23,603 bases of DNA, taken from NCBI GenBank assembly GCA_041653315.1, contig JBAZFO010000019.1, positions 1 to 23,603 of the forward strand. Reading direction: 5' to 3'. The position numbers and the translations under genes were made by a program. Numbering within the stretch: position 1 is the first letter of the stretch; every line of letters starts with the position of its first letter. The stretch is from Candidatus Micrarchaeia archaeon (GTDB lineage Archaea > Micrarchaeota > Micrarchaeia > Anstonellales > JAHKLY01). Below the pieces are notes generated by a model. The model was not told where the DNA came from, made no database searches, and saw nothing but the letters and a program-made list of their open reading frames with translations. This document shows positions 14,002-21,350 of the stretch, one piece after another.

Positions 14002-14620
14002 CTGAGTAATCTATATCCTTCAAAGATTGAGTAATTGAATCTCCATTTGAATTAGTTATGTGTGTGTATAAAGAAGCACCATTATCTAAAAAGCACTGTT
14101 CAATTGATTCATTTTGATTTGAAATCATAAAACAGTCTCCAGTTTTATTTGAAATAATTTTTGAAGGGAGTTTAGTAATTTCATAATTATCTAAATTCAT
14201 AAAAGAAACATCTGGATTATCTGACGCATCTATCTTATTACATACAATTTTTCCTAATGCATCAATACATGAATAATTTCCTTCTGGTATTATATATAAT
14301 GAAACAATTGTTTCTTCATCTCCAATAATAGAATCAAATCTATATTTTTTTGCTTTTGAGTAAATGATATTATTATATGTTGAAATTTCTTCTTCACTTA
14401 CAAAAACAGTTGAATACTCTCCTTTGTATTCTAAATTATCTTTTAATGATAATAAATAATTTAGTCCATCGTTATCTGAATTAATAATATTAATTTCAGG
14501 TTCAACAATATCTAGTTCTCCTATCTCCTCTTCAGTGATATTAATATCATTTTCTTGAGAAAAATTAATACACCCCAATAAAAATAAAAATGATAAAATA
14601 AATGCATATTCAACTTTCAT
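13973..14620 (-). CDS. Lipoprotein of unknown function (redox operon)
   Basis: A signal peptide with lipobox LLGC (Cys at about residue 17) is followed by an acidic, Asn/Ser-rich exported domain of about 195 residues. Four cysteines (NYSCIDALGKIVC, TGDCF, EQCF) could form two disulfides, which would fit its position at the end of a thioredoxin/CcdA operon. The frame extends to 14641, overlapping the upstream gene, but ATG 14620 gives the correct short signal peptide. The 3' end overlaps the convergent gene at 13384-14001 by 29 nt. It may be a client or reductase partner of the neighbouring CcdA-like protein; no family is recognised. Confidence 0.8.
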   Translation of the reverse strand: MKVEYAFILSFLFLLGCINFSQENDINITEEEIGELDIVEPEINIINSDNDGLNYLLSLKDNLEYKGEYSTVFVSEEEISTYNNIIYSKAKKYRFDSIIGDEETIVSLYIIPEGNYSCIDALGKIVCNKIDASDNPDVSFMNLDNYEITKLPSKIISNKTGDCFMISNQNESIEQCFLDNGASLYTHITNSNGDSITQSLKDIDYSVKDSVFELP

Positions 14621-14633
14621 ATATTCATCTCTT

Positions 14634-15764
14634 TTAACCAAACATTAAAATTTCTGGTTTAAATATTAAAAGTAAACCTAATACAAATATAAGTATTCCT
14701 CCAATCAAATGAGACCATCTGCTATATTTACTGGATATTCCCGTAATTTCTAATGTTTTCATTGCCAATACAAAAATTATTAGATCATCTAACATAAATA
14801 TCAAAATATAAAGTAAAATATATCCGTAATATTCCCAAAAAGATAAACCACTTAAAGCAAGCACTTGTGTATAAACCGCAGGTAAACCTGCAGAACAAAC
14901 TAATTCAACCAAATTAACAGCAAAAGCCAAAATAATTAATCCTAATAAAGCAAAAATAATATGTTTTTCCTGCACTATTTTAGCTAGATTTTCAAATACT
15001 TTTTGTCTTTTTGTATCCCCAGTTACTTTACATACTCCTTCTATATTAGTAAAATATTCTCTAAGATTATAAATTCCTGCACCCAATGCAACAATTCCAA
15101 TTAATAACCGTATCCAAAATACAAAACCAATATATAAAAATAAATTAAGCCAAGCAATCATAATTAAAAAATAAACAAAAGCTGATGCTCCTATAAAAAC
15201 TCCCCCAAAAAGCCATCTTTTGAATCTATCTTCAATTCCTAATAATAAAGTAATCAAAAATAATAAAACCCACATTGCACAAGGATTAAATCCATCCAAT
15301 GCTGCTATAATAATTGTTAAAATAGGTAAAGAAACTGTTTTAACATCTATCTCACCGAAAATGGGCAAAAATATTTTGTTGTTTTCTTCTTGGTGATTTT
15401 CATTTTTAATTTTAAGTATTGCATCCTCAATTGCTTTTCCAGTTGTTTCTTTATTCATCCATCCTTTAAAATAATAAGTACTACCAACAACGGTAAAAGG
15501 AACTCCAGATACTTCAGCATCTAATTTATCAGAAAATTCAAACATTAATTTTCTATTTTCTGAGTTTTTACTTACTTCTAATCTATAAATTTCTAATTCT
15601 GGATATTTATTTTCCAATTCTATTAAAAACTCTTTTTCTCCTTCACAATGAGGACAACCTTCTGTCCAAAATAAATGAACTTCAATTTTTGAAATATTTG
15701 AAGCAGATACTGAAACAATTAGAAATGTAAAAATAAATAATAAAAATAATCTATTAATTTTCAA
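14634..15764 (-). CDS. Thioredoxin-CcdA/DsbD-like fusion: transmembrane thiol-redox protein
   Basis: A 376-residue fusion. A signal sequence (1-21) is followed by a thioredoxin-fold domain outside the membrane with active site C37-PH-C40 and a cis-proline motif GVPFTVV near residue 85. From about 145 on come six or more membrane helices like the CcdA/DsbD core, with its paired helix cysteines in DGFNPCAMW and VELVCSAGLP. In DsbD/CcdA proteins those cysteines carry electrons from cytoplasmic thioredoxin across the membrane to external thiol proteins. Here the external acceptor domain is on the same chain, at the N-terminus. The gene lies 12 nt downstream of a thioredoxin, the likely electron donor, and just before a Cys-containing lipoprotein. 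The electron route is inferred from family behaviour. Confidence 0.9.
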   Translation of the reverse strand: MKINRLFLLFIFTFLIVSVSASNISKIEVHLFWTEGCPHCEGEKEFLIELENKYPELEIYRLEVSKNSENRKLMFEFSDKLDAEVSGVPFTVVGSTYYFKGWMNKETTGKAIEDAILKIKNENHQEENNKIFLPIFGEIDVKTVSLPILTIIIAALDGFNPCAMWVLLFLITLLLGIEDRFKRWLFGGVFIGASAFVYFLIMIAWLNLFLYIGFVFWIRLLIGIVALGAGIYNLREYFTNIEGVCKVTGDTKRQKVFENLAKIVQEKHIIFALLGLIILAFAVNLVELVCSAGLPAVYTQVLALSGLSFWEYYGYILLYILIFMLDDLIIFVLAMKTLEITGISSKYSRWSHLIGGILIFVLGLLLIFKPEILMFG

Positions 15765-15776
15765 TTTTAAAACCCC

Positions 15777-16046
15777 TTATCTTTTTTTATTTTCTTCTAA
15801 TATTTTTTGTAATTTTTCTTTAGAAATTTCCCCATGTAATCTTAAAAATTCTTTATTGTTTTTATCAAGAAAAACAAAGGTTGGTAATTTATCATTAACT
15901 TTGTATTTATTAACTATTTCTTTATCTTTATCATAATCATAATATTCATTTTTTAACCAAGGATTATCTTTTTCTAATTCTTGCCATCTTGGTTTCATAA
16001 TCAAGCAACCAGAACACCAAACTGCTCCAAATTTTAATACTCTCAT
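15777..16046 (-). CDS. Thioredoxin-like protein
   Basis: A small 89-residue thioredoxin fold with the active site W-C11-SG-C14 and the cis-proline LPTFVF near residue 60. It has no signal peptide, so it is cytoplasmic. It lacks the first strand and helix of a full thioredoxin (about 105 residues), as is common in archaeal glutaredoxin-like thioredoxins. AGGTGG four bases before the ATG and TTTATATA (16079-16086) some 33-40 nt upstream support its start and promoter. It heads the operon with the thioredoxin-CcdA fusion and lipoprotein and is probably the cytoplasmic electron donor. It is transcribed away from S6e. Confidence 0.93.
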   Translation of the reverse strand: MRVLKFGAVWCSGCLIMKPRWQELEKDNPWLKNEYYDYDKDKEIVNKYKVNDKLPTFVFLDKNNKEFLRLHGEISKEKLQKILEENKKR

Positions 16047-16078
16047 ATTTCCACCTAAATATAGTTCATTACTAATAA

Positions 16079-16086
16079 TATATAAA
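16079..16086 (-). promoter_or_regulatory. TATA box of the redox operon
   Basis: TTTATATA on the minus strand about 33-40 nt upstream of ATG 16046, giving room for a leader with AGGTGG. Confidence 0.5.
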
Positions 16087-16124
16087 GTTTTCTATTTAAG
16101 AAGGTAAATCCTTTATGAAAAACA

Positions 16125-16132
16125 TTTATAAA
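16125..16132 (+). promoter_or_regulatory. Core promoter of the S6e-aIF2-gamma operon
   Basis: AAAAACATTTATAAA with the TATA box at 16125-16132, then TGTATAATAACATAA from 16139. Transcription should start near 16150, giving a leader of about 50 nt ending in GGTGAT. A ribosomal operon behind this element suggests it is a strong promoter type. Confidence 0.6.
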
Positions 16133-16201
16133 CCTCTGTGTATAATAACATAATACTTCTTATGATTTATAATTTAGAAGATATATTAAAGGTGATGAGA
16201 T

Positions 16202-16600
16202 ATGAAAATTGTTATAGGAAATAAAGATGGTAAATCTTATCAAATAGAAATACAAGATGCAGGAATGCTTATGGGAAAAAAAGTAGGGGATCAAATTGAA
16301 GGGGATCAAATTGGAGTACCTGGTTTTACTTTTCAAATTACTGGTGGAAGTGATTTAAGTGGATTTCCTATGCGATTTGATGTAGATGGGCCAGATAAAC
16401 ATAAAATTTTAATGGCAAAAGGTCCTGGATTTAAAAAAGAAAGGGCAGGAGAAAGAAGAAAAAAAACAATTCATGGAAAACAAATATCCCAAGATATAAA
16501 TCAAATAAATATTAAAATCATAAAAGAAGGGCCTACAAATTTAGCCAAATTATTAGGTAAAGAAGAAGAACCAAAAGAAGAAAACAAAGAAAAAGAATAA
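16202..16600 (+). CDS. rps6e: Small ribosomal subunit protein eS6 (S6e)
   Basis: A 132-residue archaeal S6e, a protein of the small subunit body. Typical features are the start MKIVIGN, the central GFTFQITGGSDLSGFPMR, the basic GPGFKKERAGERRKKTIHG segment (about 77-95) that contacts rRNA, and a Lys/Glu-rich C-terminal tail. GGTGAT five bases before the ATG supports the start. It is followed after 9 nt by aIF2-gamma, an operon pair conserved in many archaea. Confidence 0.97.
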   Translation: MKIVIGNKDGKSYQIEIQDAGMLMGKKVGDQIEGDQIGVPGFTFQITGGSDLSGFPMRFDVDGPDKHKILMAKGPGFKKERAGERRKKTIHGKQISQDINQINIKIIKEGPTNLAKLLGKEEEPKEENKEKE

Positions 16601-16609
16601 GGTGAGGTA

Positions 16610-17800
16610 TTGCAAGCTGAAGTAAATATTGGATTATTAGGACACGTAGATCATGGAAAAACTTCGATTACTCGTGCTTTAAGCGGAGTATGGACAGATA
16701 CATATAGCGAAGAACTAAAACGAGGAATATCAATAAGAATTGGATATGCAGATACTACTTTTTATAAATGTTCTAAATGTAAAAAATTTGGTGTAAAAGA
16801 AAAATGCTGTAATGAAAAGGCAGAAAAAATTAGAACAGTTTCCTTTTTAGACGCACCAGGACACGAAACACTTATGACAACTGCGATTTCTGCTTCAAGT
16901 ATTATGGATGGAGTATTATTAATTATTGCAGCAAATGAAAATTGTCCTCAACCACAAACAAAAGAACACATAATGGTCTTACATGCATTAGGTATTGAAA
17001 AAATAGTTGTGATCCAAAATAAAATTGATTTAGTTGCAAAAGAAAAAGCAATTGAAAATTATAAACAAATAAAAAAATTTTTGGATGATTTTGGTTTTAA
17101 AAATGCACCAATAATTCCAGTTTCTGCTAATTTTGAAACAAACATCAGTGCTCTTATAGAAGCTATTGAAGAATACATACCAACACCAAAAAGAGACGAT
17201 TCATTACCAGTAAAAATGTATATAGCTCGATCCTTTGATATTAATAAACCTTCTTCAAAAATTGACAAATTAAATGGGGGTATTATCGGAGGATCATTAA
17301 TCCAAGGAAAAATTAAAATCGGAGATGTTCTTGAATTATCACCAGGAATTAAAAAATCAGTAGATTCAGAAGATACTCAAACAATAAAAATTAAAGTTGA
17401 AAGTTTATTTTCAGGTAATGCACCAGTTAAAGAAGTATCTCCTGGTGGGCTTATCGGCCTCGGAACAAAATTAGATCCAGCAATAACAAAAGGAGATAGA
17501 TTAATAGGTAATGTTTTACTTGAACCTGGATTAATAAAAGAACCAAAAAAAATAATTAAACTTTCATATCAATTATTTGAAAGGACAGATTTTGATAATC
17601 CTGGCTTAAAAATTGGAGAACCATTAGTAATAAGTGTAGGTACAGCAACAGCATTAGGTGTCATTTCAAAAGTAAGCGGGCATGATATTATTTTATCATT
17701 AAAAAGATCAATTTGTGTAGATGAAACTTCTAAAATTGCAATCAGTAGAAAAGTCAATCAAAGATGGCGTTTAAGCGGCTTTGGTGAACTAAATGAATAA
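16610..17800 (+). CDS. eif2g: Translation initiation factor aIF2 subunit gamma
   Basis: The GTPase subunit of aIF2, which with alpha and beta brings Met-tRNAi to the small ribosomal subunit. G1 is GHVDHGKT (about residue 11), G3 DAPGHE (about 83), G4 NKID (about 138) and G5 SAN. A zinc knuckle (CSKC and CC, about 55-70) sits in the switch region, as in e/aIF2-gamma. Domains II and III complete 396 residues, normal length. The start is TTG: GGTGAG (16601-16606) ends three bases before it and no ATG or GTG lies between there and the P-loop. The ORF ends in an 8-nt overlap with a zinc-protein gene. Confidence 0.97.
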   Translation: MQAEVNIGLLGHVDHGKTSITRALSGVWTDTYSEELKRGISIRIGYADTTFYKCSKCKKFGVKEKCCNEKAEKIRTVSFLDAPGHETLMTTAISASSIMDGVLLIIAANENCPQPQTKEHIMVLHALGIEKIVVIQNKIDLVAKEKAIENYKQIKKFLDDFGFKNAPIIPVSANFETNISALIEAIEEYIPTPKRDDSLPVKMYIARSFDINKPSSKIDKLNGGIIGGSLIQGKIKIGDVLELSPGIKKSVDSEDTQTIKIKVESLFSGNAPVKEVSPGGLIGLGTKLDPAITKGDRLIGNVLLEPGLIKEPKKIIKLSYQLFERTDFDNPGLKIGEPLVISVGTATALGVISKVSGHDIILSLKRSICVDETSKIAISRKVNQRWRLSGFGELNE

Positions 17801-17957
17801 TTGTATTAAAAAAATTAATAATCTCAAAAGTTTATGTTATATTTGTAATAAACCAGCAACTACTTTTTGTAAATTATGTGGAAAACCCATTTGCGCAGAA
17901 CATGAAAAAAACGGGGTTTGTATTATTTGCATAAAAGGCAGAGTTATGAAAAATTAA
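17793..17957 (+). CDS. Tiny zinc-binding protein (AN1/HIT-like cross-brace, 54 aa)
   Basis: A 54-residue frame starting at an ATG inside the last codons of aIF2-gamma (8-nt overlap). It contains eight regularly spaced ligands, C15-x2-C18-x7-C26-x2-C29-x4-C34-x2-H37-x5-C43-x2-C46, enough for two zinc ions in a cross-brace like AN1, HIT or B-box fingers. The C-x4-C-x2-H-x5 part matches AN1 spacing, but the AN1 H-x-C end is replaced by C-x2-C. It overlaps the thymidine kinase end by 4 nt from the other strand. Its coupling to aIF2-gamma suggests a translation or ribosome link, which is inference. The ligand pattern makes a chance frame very unlikely. Confidence 0.85.
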   Translation: MNNCIKKINNLKSLCYICNKPATTFCKLCGKPICAEHEKNGVCIICIKGRVMKN

Positions 17958-18622
17958 TCTCTCCACCTATAAAATCTTTGTAATTCTTGTATTTTTTTCT
18001 TAATTTCTTCAGGTATTTTATCTGGAATTTTATAAGGGTGTAATCCATAATAACATTTTGCACATAAAGCTTCATACTCTTGTTTTCCCCCAACTTTAAC
18101 AGCTTCTTGTTTTGCAATTAATGAATTTGTAAAATGAGCTTCATCTTGACATGTTGAACAAAACGCATTTTGAATAGTAATTTGACTATGGTGTAATCCT
18201 GCAATTAAATCTCCCATGTGCGGATAACCAGTTATTGGATCTGCATCTTTAAACGGGAAAGGTTTATTTTCTGAAGTAGTGGATAAACCTGCATAAAAAA
18301 CATTAGAACCTAACGAATTCAATAATCTAATAGATTCAATTATTGTACTTTCAAAAAATTGTATTTCATCAATAAAAACATCTTGAAAAGGGACTTCAAA
18401 AAAATCACATATAATTTGAAATCCATCTTCTGGAATAGCTTTTGCAGAAATTTGAATTCCATTATTAGTAACTATATTTAGTTTGTGATATCTATCATCT
18501 GTAATCGGTTTATATACTGCAAACGTTCTATTTGCGTACTGCTCTCTGTTAACTAACCTAACAAGTTCTTCTGTTTTTCCAGAAAACATAGGTCCTAAAT
18601 ATCCAATTAATTTACCTCCCAC
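17954..18622 (-). CDS. tdk: Thymidine kinase (TK1 type)
   Basis: A 222-residue type II thymidine kinase that salvages thymidine to dTMP with ATP. P-loop GPMFSGKT (residues 10-17), the DEIQFF Walker-B-like motif (about 84), the lasso region YAGLSTTSENKPF and two cysteine pairs (CSTC, CAKC) for the structural zinc are all present. The start is GTG at 18622, preceded by GGGGTGATTAA, a strong ribosome binding site; no ATG lies before the P-loop region. A TATA-like ATTTAAAT at 18676-18683 may be its promoter. Thymidine salvage fits an organism with reduced biosynthesis. Confidence 0.96.
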   Translation of the reverse strand: MGGKLIGYLGPMFSGKTEELVRLVNREQYANRTFAVYKPITDDRYHKLNIVTNNGIQISAKAIPEDGFQIICDFFEVPFQDVFIDEIQFFESTIIESIRLLNSLGSNVFYAGLSTTSENKPFPFKDADPITGYPHMGDLIAGLHHSQITIQNAFCSTCQDEAHFTNSLIAKQEAVKVGGKQEYEALCAKCYYGLHPYKIPDKIPEEIKKKIQELQRFYRWRD

Positions 18623-18725
18623 TTAATCACCCCAATAAATTTTTAAGAATTAGAATATTATTGAACCTCATATTAATTTAAATCCCACATATCGACAGAA
18701 GTAAAATCTTAAAACAAACGCAACA

Positions 18726-18733
18726 TTTAAATA
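18726..18733 (+). promoter_or_regulatory. Core promoter of the 18793 gene
   Basis: TTTAAATA at 18726-18733 followed by TATACACATTAAA beginning at 18740, again 14 nt after the first T of the TATA box. It is the only plus-strand promoter seen for the 18793/IspF-like gene pair. Confidence 0.6.
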
Positions 18734-18792
18734 TACAAATATACACATTAAATTATATAAAAACAACTTATGTTTAATTGGAGGTAATTAAT

Positions 18793-19983
18793 ATGTTTGG
18801 AAGTATAGAAAGTATAGAAAGAGATGTAGTAAGAGAAAAACTAGAAATAAGAAGAATAGAAAGAGCTCTTGCGAAAAAAGCACCAGCAGTAAAAATTGAA
18901 GATAATTATTTAATTGTAAATCCAAATAACCCTAATTTTTTAGAAGAATATGACTTAACACAAAAAGGATTAAGAACAGCAAATTTATTAGTAGAAACAG
19001 CAAAAAAGAGAATTGATGAAACAACTAAAAAAAATGAAGATTTATTGATTAAAATAACAACTGATATTTTAAAACGTACAGATAGAGTGATTAAAGATGA
19101 ATCTAAAAAAACTCATTTTACTATAATTATTCCATCTGAAGAAAGTCTATTTAATTATAATCCAACAGATACAGAAGCACTAGCATTATTTTTCTCAGGA
19201 ATAGAAAAGATTGAACAACTAAGCACTAATTTAAAAATTGAAAGTCCTATGCTTTCTTATGGAGAACTTGATTTTTCAATAATAGCAGTAACTAATAAAC
19301 CAAACACAGTTAGAATTTCTTCTGCATTTACTGAACATTTAGAAATAAATATTATTGAAGAATTAAATGAAATACGAGAAATAATAAATAAAATGGAAGA
19401 ATCATATAATTATTTAACTTCTAATTTTTTCAAAAAACTTTTAAAACCTAAATATTGGTTCCATGGATTTGAAATAGGGTATATTAATGTGGTCATTTCA
19501 GATTACCAAATTGCAACCCAAAAAACAAAAGGAAAAATTTATGAAGAAATTAAAGAAGAGAAAGAAAAAATATTAATTGAAAATAATATTCCTTACGCCC
19601 CATTATCTAACCAAATAAAAAAATTAATAGTAAAACAAATAGATGAATATATTGAACAAACAAATAGGAGATTTAAAGAAGTACTTGCAAAAGAGAAAGA
19701 AGACATTAAAAAAGGATTTAATATTGCGAGTGAAAAATTAAAAAGTGCAAAAGAATCAGCTAAACAAGAATTAGTTTATTTTTTAAGTGAATATTTAAAA
19801 AGAAAAGGAACACAAGAAATAAATATGGTTTTACTGGGTGAATTAAATACTACATTAGAAATCCATATTTCAACTAAAAAAGAACCAACAGATGAAGAAT
19901 TAAAAAAAGCAAATGAAGAAGCAGATTTTTTTGGATCTAATCAAGAACCAAGTTTAACTTTTGAATTAGCAAAAGAGGAATAA
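18793..19983 (+). CDS. Coiled-coil protein of unknown function (396 aa)
   Basis: Not recognised. The first 100 residues hold a Glu/Lys/Arg-rich helix and a Lys/Thr-rich helix; an alpha/beta middle (about 105-180) includes HFTIIIPSEES and SYGELDFSIIAVTNKP; the C-terminal half is a long helical, coiled-coil-prone region with one aromatic stretch (KYWFHGFEIGY, about 223). No signal peptide or membrane helix is seen. The frame opens at a TTG (18778), but GGAGGT (18780-18785), seven bases before ATG 18793, decides the start. The IspF-like gene begins 3 nt after its stop, so they are one operon and may act together. Confidence 0.8.
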   Translation: MFGSIESIERDVVREKLEIRRIERALAKKAPAVKIEDNYLIVNPNNPNFLEEYDLTQKGLRTANLLVETAKKRIDETTKKNEDLLIKITTDILKRTDRVIKDESKKTHFTIIIPSEESLFNYNPTDTEALALFFSGIEKIEQLSTNLKIESPMLSYGELDFSIIAVTNKPNTVRISSAFTEHLEINIIEELNEIREIINKMEESYNYLTSNFFKKLLKPKYWFHGFEIGYINVVISDYQIATQKTKGKIYEEIKEEKEKILIENNIPYAPLSNQIKKLIVKQIDEYIEQTNRRFKEVLAKEKEDIKKGFNIASEKLKSAKESAKQELVYFLSEYLKRKGTQEINMVLLGELNTTLEIHISTKKEPTDEELKKANEEADFFGSNQEPSLTFELAKEE

Positions 19984-19986
19984 ATA

Positions 19987-20505
19987 ATGGAATATAAAAT
20001 TGGAACAGGAACAGATTCCCATAGATTTGTTTCAGAAGGGCCAAATGAATTAACTTCTGGAAAATTTACAATGATATTACCTAAAATTGAAGGTAATTTA
20101 TTTCACTTAGGTGGAGTTAATATACCAAACATTGAAGTTATTGCTAATTCTGATGGAGATGTTGTTTATCATGCTCTTTATGATGCAATATCAAGCGCTA
20201 TGGAAGGAAAATCAATAGGTGTTGAATTCCCAAATGATTCTGGCCCAAGTGAAAAATTTCTTTTATCAATAAAAAAACAAATGGAAGAAAAAGGATATAA
20301 GATAAATAACATAAGTATTGTAATTGAATGTAAAAAACCAAGAATAACTCCTATTGAAGAAGAAATAAAAGAAAATTTAGCACGTATTTTTGAAATAAAC
20401 AAAAATCAAATAGGGATTACTGCAAAATCTGGTGAAGAATTAACTGCTTTTGGACGCGGAGAAGGTGCTGAAGCAATTGTAACTGTTTTATTAAAACAGG
20501 TTTAA
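19987..20505 (+). CDS. ispF: IspF-like protein (2-C-methyl-D-erythritol 2,4-cyclodiphosphate synthase family)
   Basis: A 172-residue IspF-family protein. Zinc ligands D10-x-H12 (GTGTDSHRF) and the later His in SDGDVVYHAL (about residue 62) are kept, as are LGGVNIP, IGVEFP and GRGEGAEA. In the non-mevalonate isoprenoid pathway IspF cyclises CDP-methylerythritol phosphate to the cyclodiphosphate, as a trimer. Two changes stand out: the conserved His of HSDGD is Asn here (NSDGD), and the usual K-A-T-T-T-E segment before GRGEG reads A-K-S-G-E-E. Most archaea make isoprenoids by mevalonate, so the true substrate is uncertain. No other MEP-pathway gene is in the window. An insertion of about 15 residues follows the DxH motif. 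Confidence 0.85.
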   Translation: MEYKIGTGTDSHRFVSEGPNELTSGKFTMILPKIEGNLFHLGGVNIPNIEVIANSDGDVVYHALYDAISSAMEGKSIGVEFPNDSGPSEKFLLSIKKQMEEKGYKINNISIVIECKKPRITPIEEEIKENLARIFEINKNQIGITAKSGEELTAFGRGEGAEAIVTVLLKQV

Positions 20506-20520
20506 AACAATTCAAACCCT

Positions 20521-20649
20521 TTATTTTATTCTTCTTTTAGTTTTTCTTTCTTCTCTATGTTTATCAACTTTTTTTCTTAATTTTCTTTTATTCGCTTGTA
20601 CAATCAATTCACGCACTTTTTCATTATCTTGGGTCTTATCATTTCCCAT
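20521..20649 (-). CDS. Small, very basic protein of unknown function (42 aa)
   Basis: A short frame in the IspF-like/20729 gap. Its second half is almost all Lys/Arg/Glu (KRKLRKKVDKHREERKTKRR), so it is probably nucleic-acid or ribosome binding if made. A TATA-like TTTAAATTTATAA lies 22-34 nt upstream of the ATG and no ribosome binding site is seen, which would fit a leaderless mRNA. Coding status rests on the promoter position and amino-acid bias only. Confidence 0.45.
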   Translation of the reverse strand: MGNDKTQDNEKVRELIVQANKRKLRKKVDKHREERKTKRRIK

Positions 20650-20710
20650 TTTATCAATAAAAATAAAGAATTATAAATTTAAAAACAGAATAGTTTGACA
20701 ATAAATGTTT

Positions 20711-20728
20711 AAAAAAATAAAAAAAAAA
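20711..20728 (-). terminator. Poly-T terminator after the 20729 gene
   Basis: On the minus strand the stop codon is followed at once by T10-A-T7, a strong archaeal-type T-tract terminator. Confidence 0.65.
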
Positions 20729-21124
20729 TTAAACTTTTAACTTAGAACGAAACTCAATAACTGCTTTATCAAAATTACCAATTTCATTATGTTTTTTAAC
20801 TGGGGGGTTATTTTCATTATGTATCTTTTCAACAAGTTCTAATTTATCTTTAAGATAATCTTTATCAAAATTTACATCAATTGCATGTCCAATTTTAAAT
20901 CCATTATTACTAATATTTACTCCAACCCATGACTCTCCAGAATCCCATGCACGAAATAGTTCAACTTCTGTATTATCTTTTTTTAAATAAAATCCTTCAT
21001 AAACTCCATTATCTCTAGGTAATCCTAAATAAACACTACCACAACGTTCCCAATCAGCATCTAAAGGAATACTCTCCAAATAAAATTTGATTTCTTCTTT
21101 TGTTAACATCTCCACTTCTCCCAT
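20729..21124 (-). CDS. Protein of unknown function (131 aa)
   Basis: A soluble alpha/beta protein with no signal peptide. The centre has strands with many aromatics (VYLGLPRDNGVYEGFYL, then ELFRAWDSGESWVGVNIS), followed by Lys/Glu-rich helices. It resembles no family I can name; the single domain might bind a ligand or partner. GGTGAT three bases before ATG 21124 marks the start. It is divergent from gyrB, with 226 bp between them, and ends at a strong T-tract. Confidence 0.75.
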   Translation of the reverse strand: MGEVEMLTKEEIKFYLESIPLDADWERCGSVYLGLPRDNGVYEGFYLKKDNTEVELFRAWDSGESWVGVNISNNGFKIGHAIDVNFDKDYLKDKLELVEKIHNENNPPVKKHNEIGNFDKAVIEFRSKLKV

Positions 21125-21233
21125 TTTATCACCTATGTTTAATTAAATAGTAATTAGTGTATTTATTACATCCTTTTTTTAAATATACCTGTTAATATTT
21201 TTGCATATTTAAAAATTTGAATTTAAGTATTGT

Positions 21234-21273
21234 GTAAAGGTATGAAAAAGCGCGTTTTGACGTCGTAAAGGTA
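21234..21273 (+). promoter_or_regulatory. Direct repeats GTAAAGGTA upstream of the gyrB TATA box
   Basis: GTAAAGGTA occurs at 21234-21242 and 21265-21273, 31 bp apart (about three helical turns). The second copy abuts the gyrB TATA element. Between them lies an unusually GC-rich patch with AAAAGCGCGTTTT and GACGTC. This is a plausible regulator-binding site for gyrase control. Confidence 0.4.
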
Positions 21274-21276
21274 AGG

Positions 21277-21284
21277 TTTAAATA
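21277..21284 (+). promoter_or_regulatory. Core promoter of gyrB
   Basis: TTTAAATA at 21277-21284, then TATACATAATATTA from 21291, 14 nt after the first T. Transcription should begin near 21302, giving a leader of about 50 nt that ends with GAGGT six bases before ATG 21351. Confidence 0.6.
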
Positions 21285-21350
21285 GGCTCTTATACATAAT
21301 ATTATTACTTAAAATACTATATTAAAAAGGACGATTTATGAGGTAAAAAC

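Noticed and set aside
16610..16630. A later start or frameshift for aIF2-gamma because no ATG is present
   Set aside because: TTG 16610 has a matching ribosome binding site and gives the family N-terminus directly before the P-loop.
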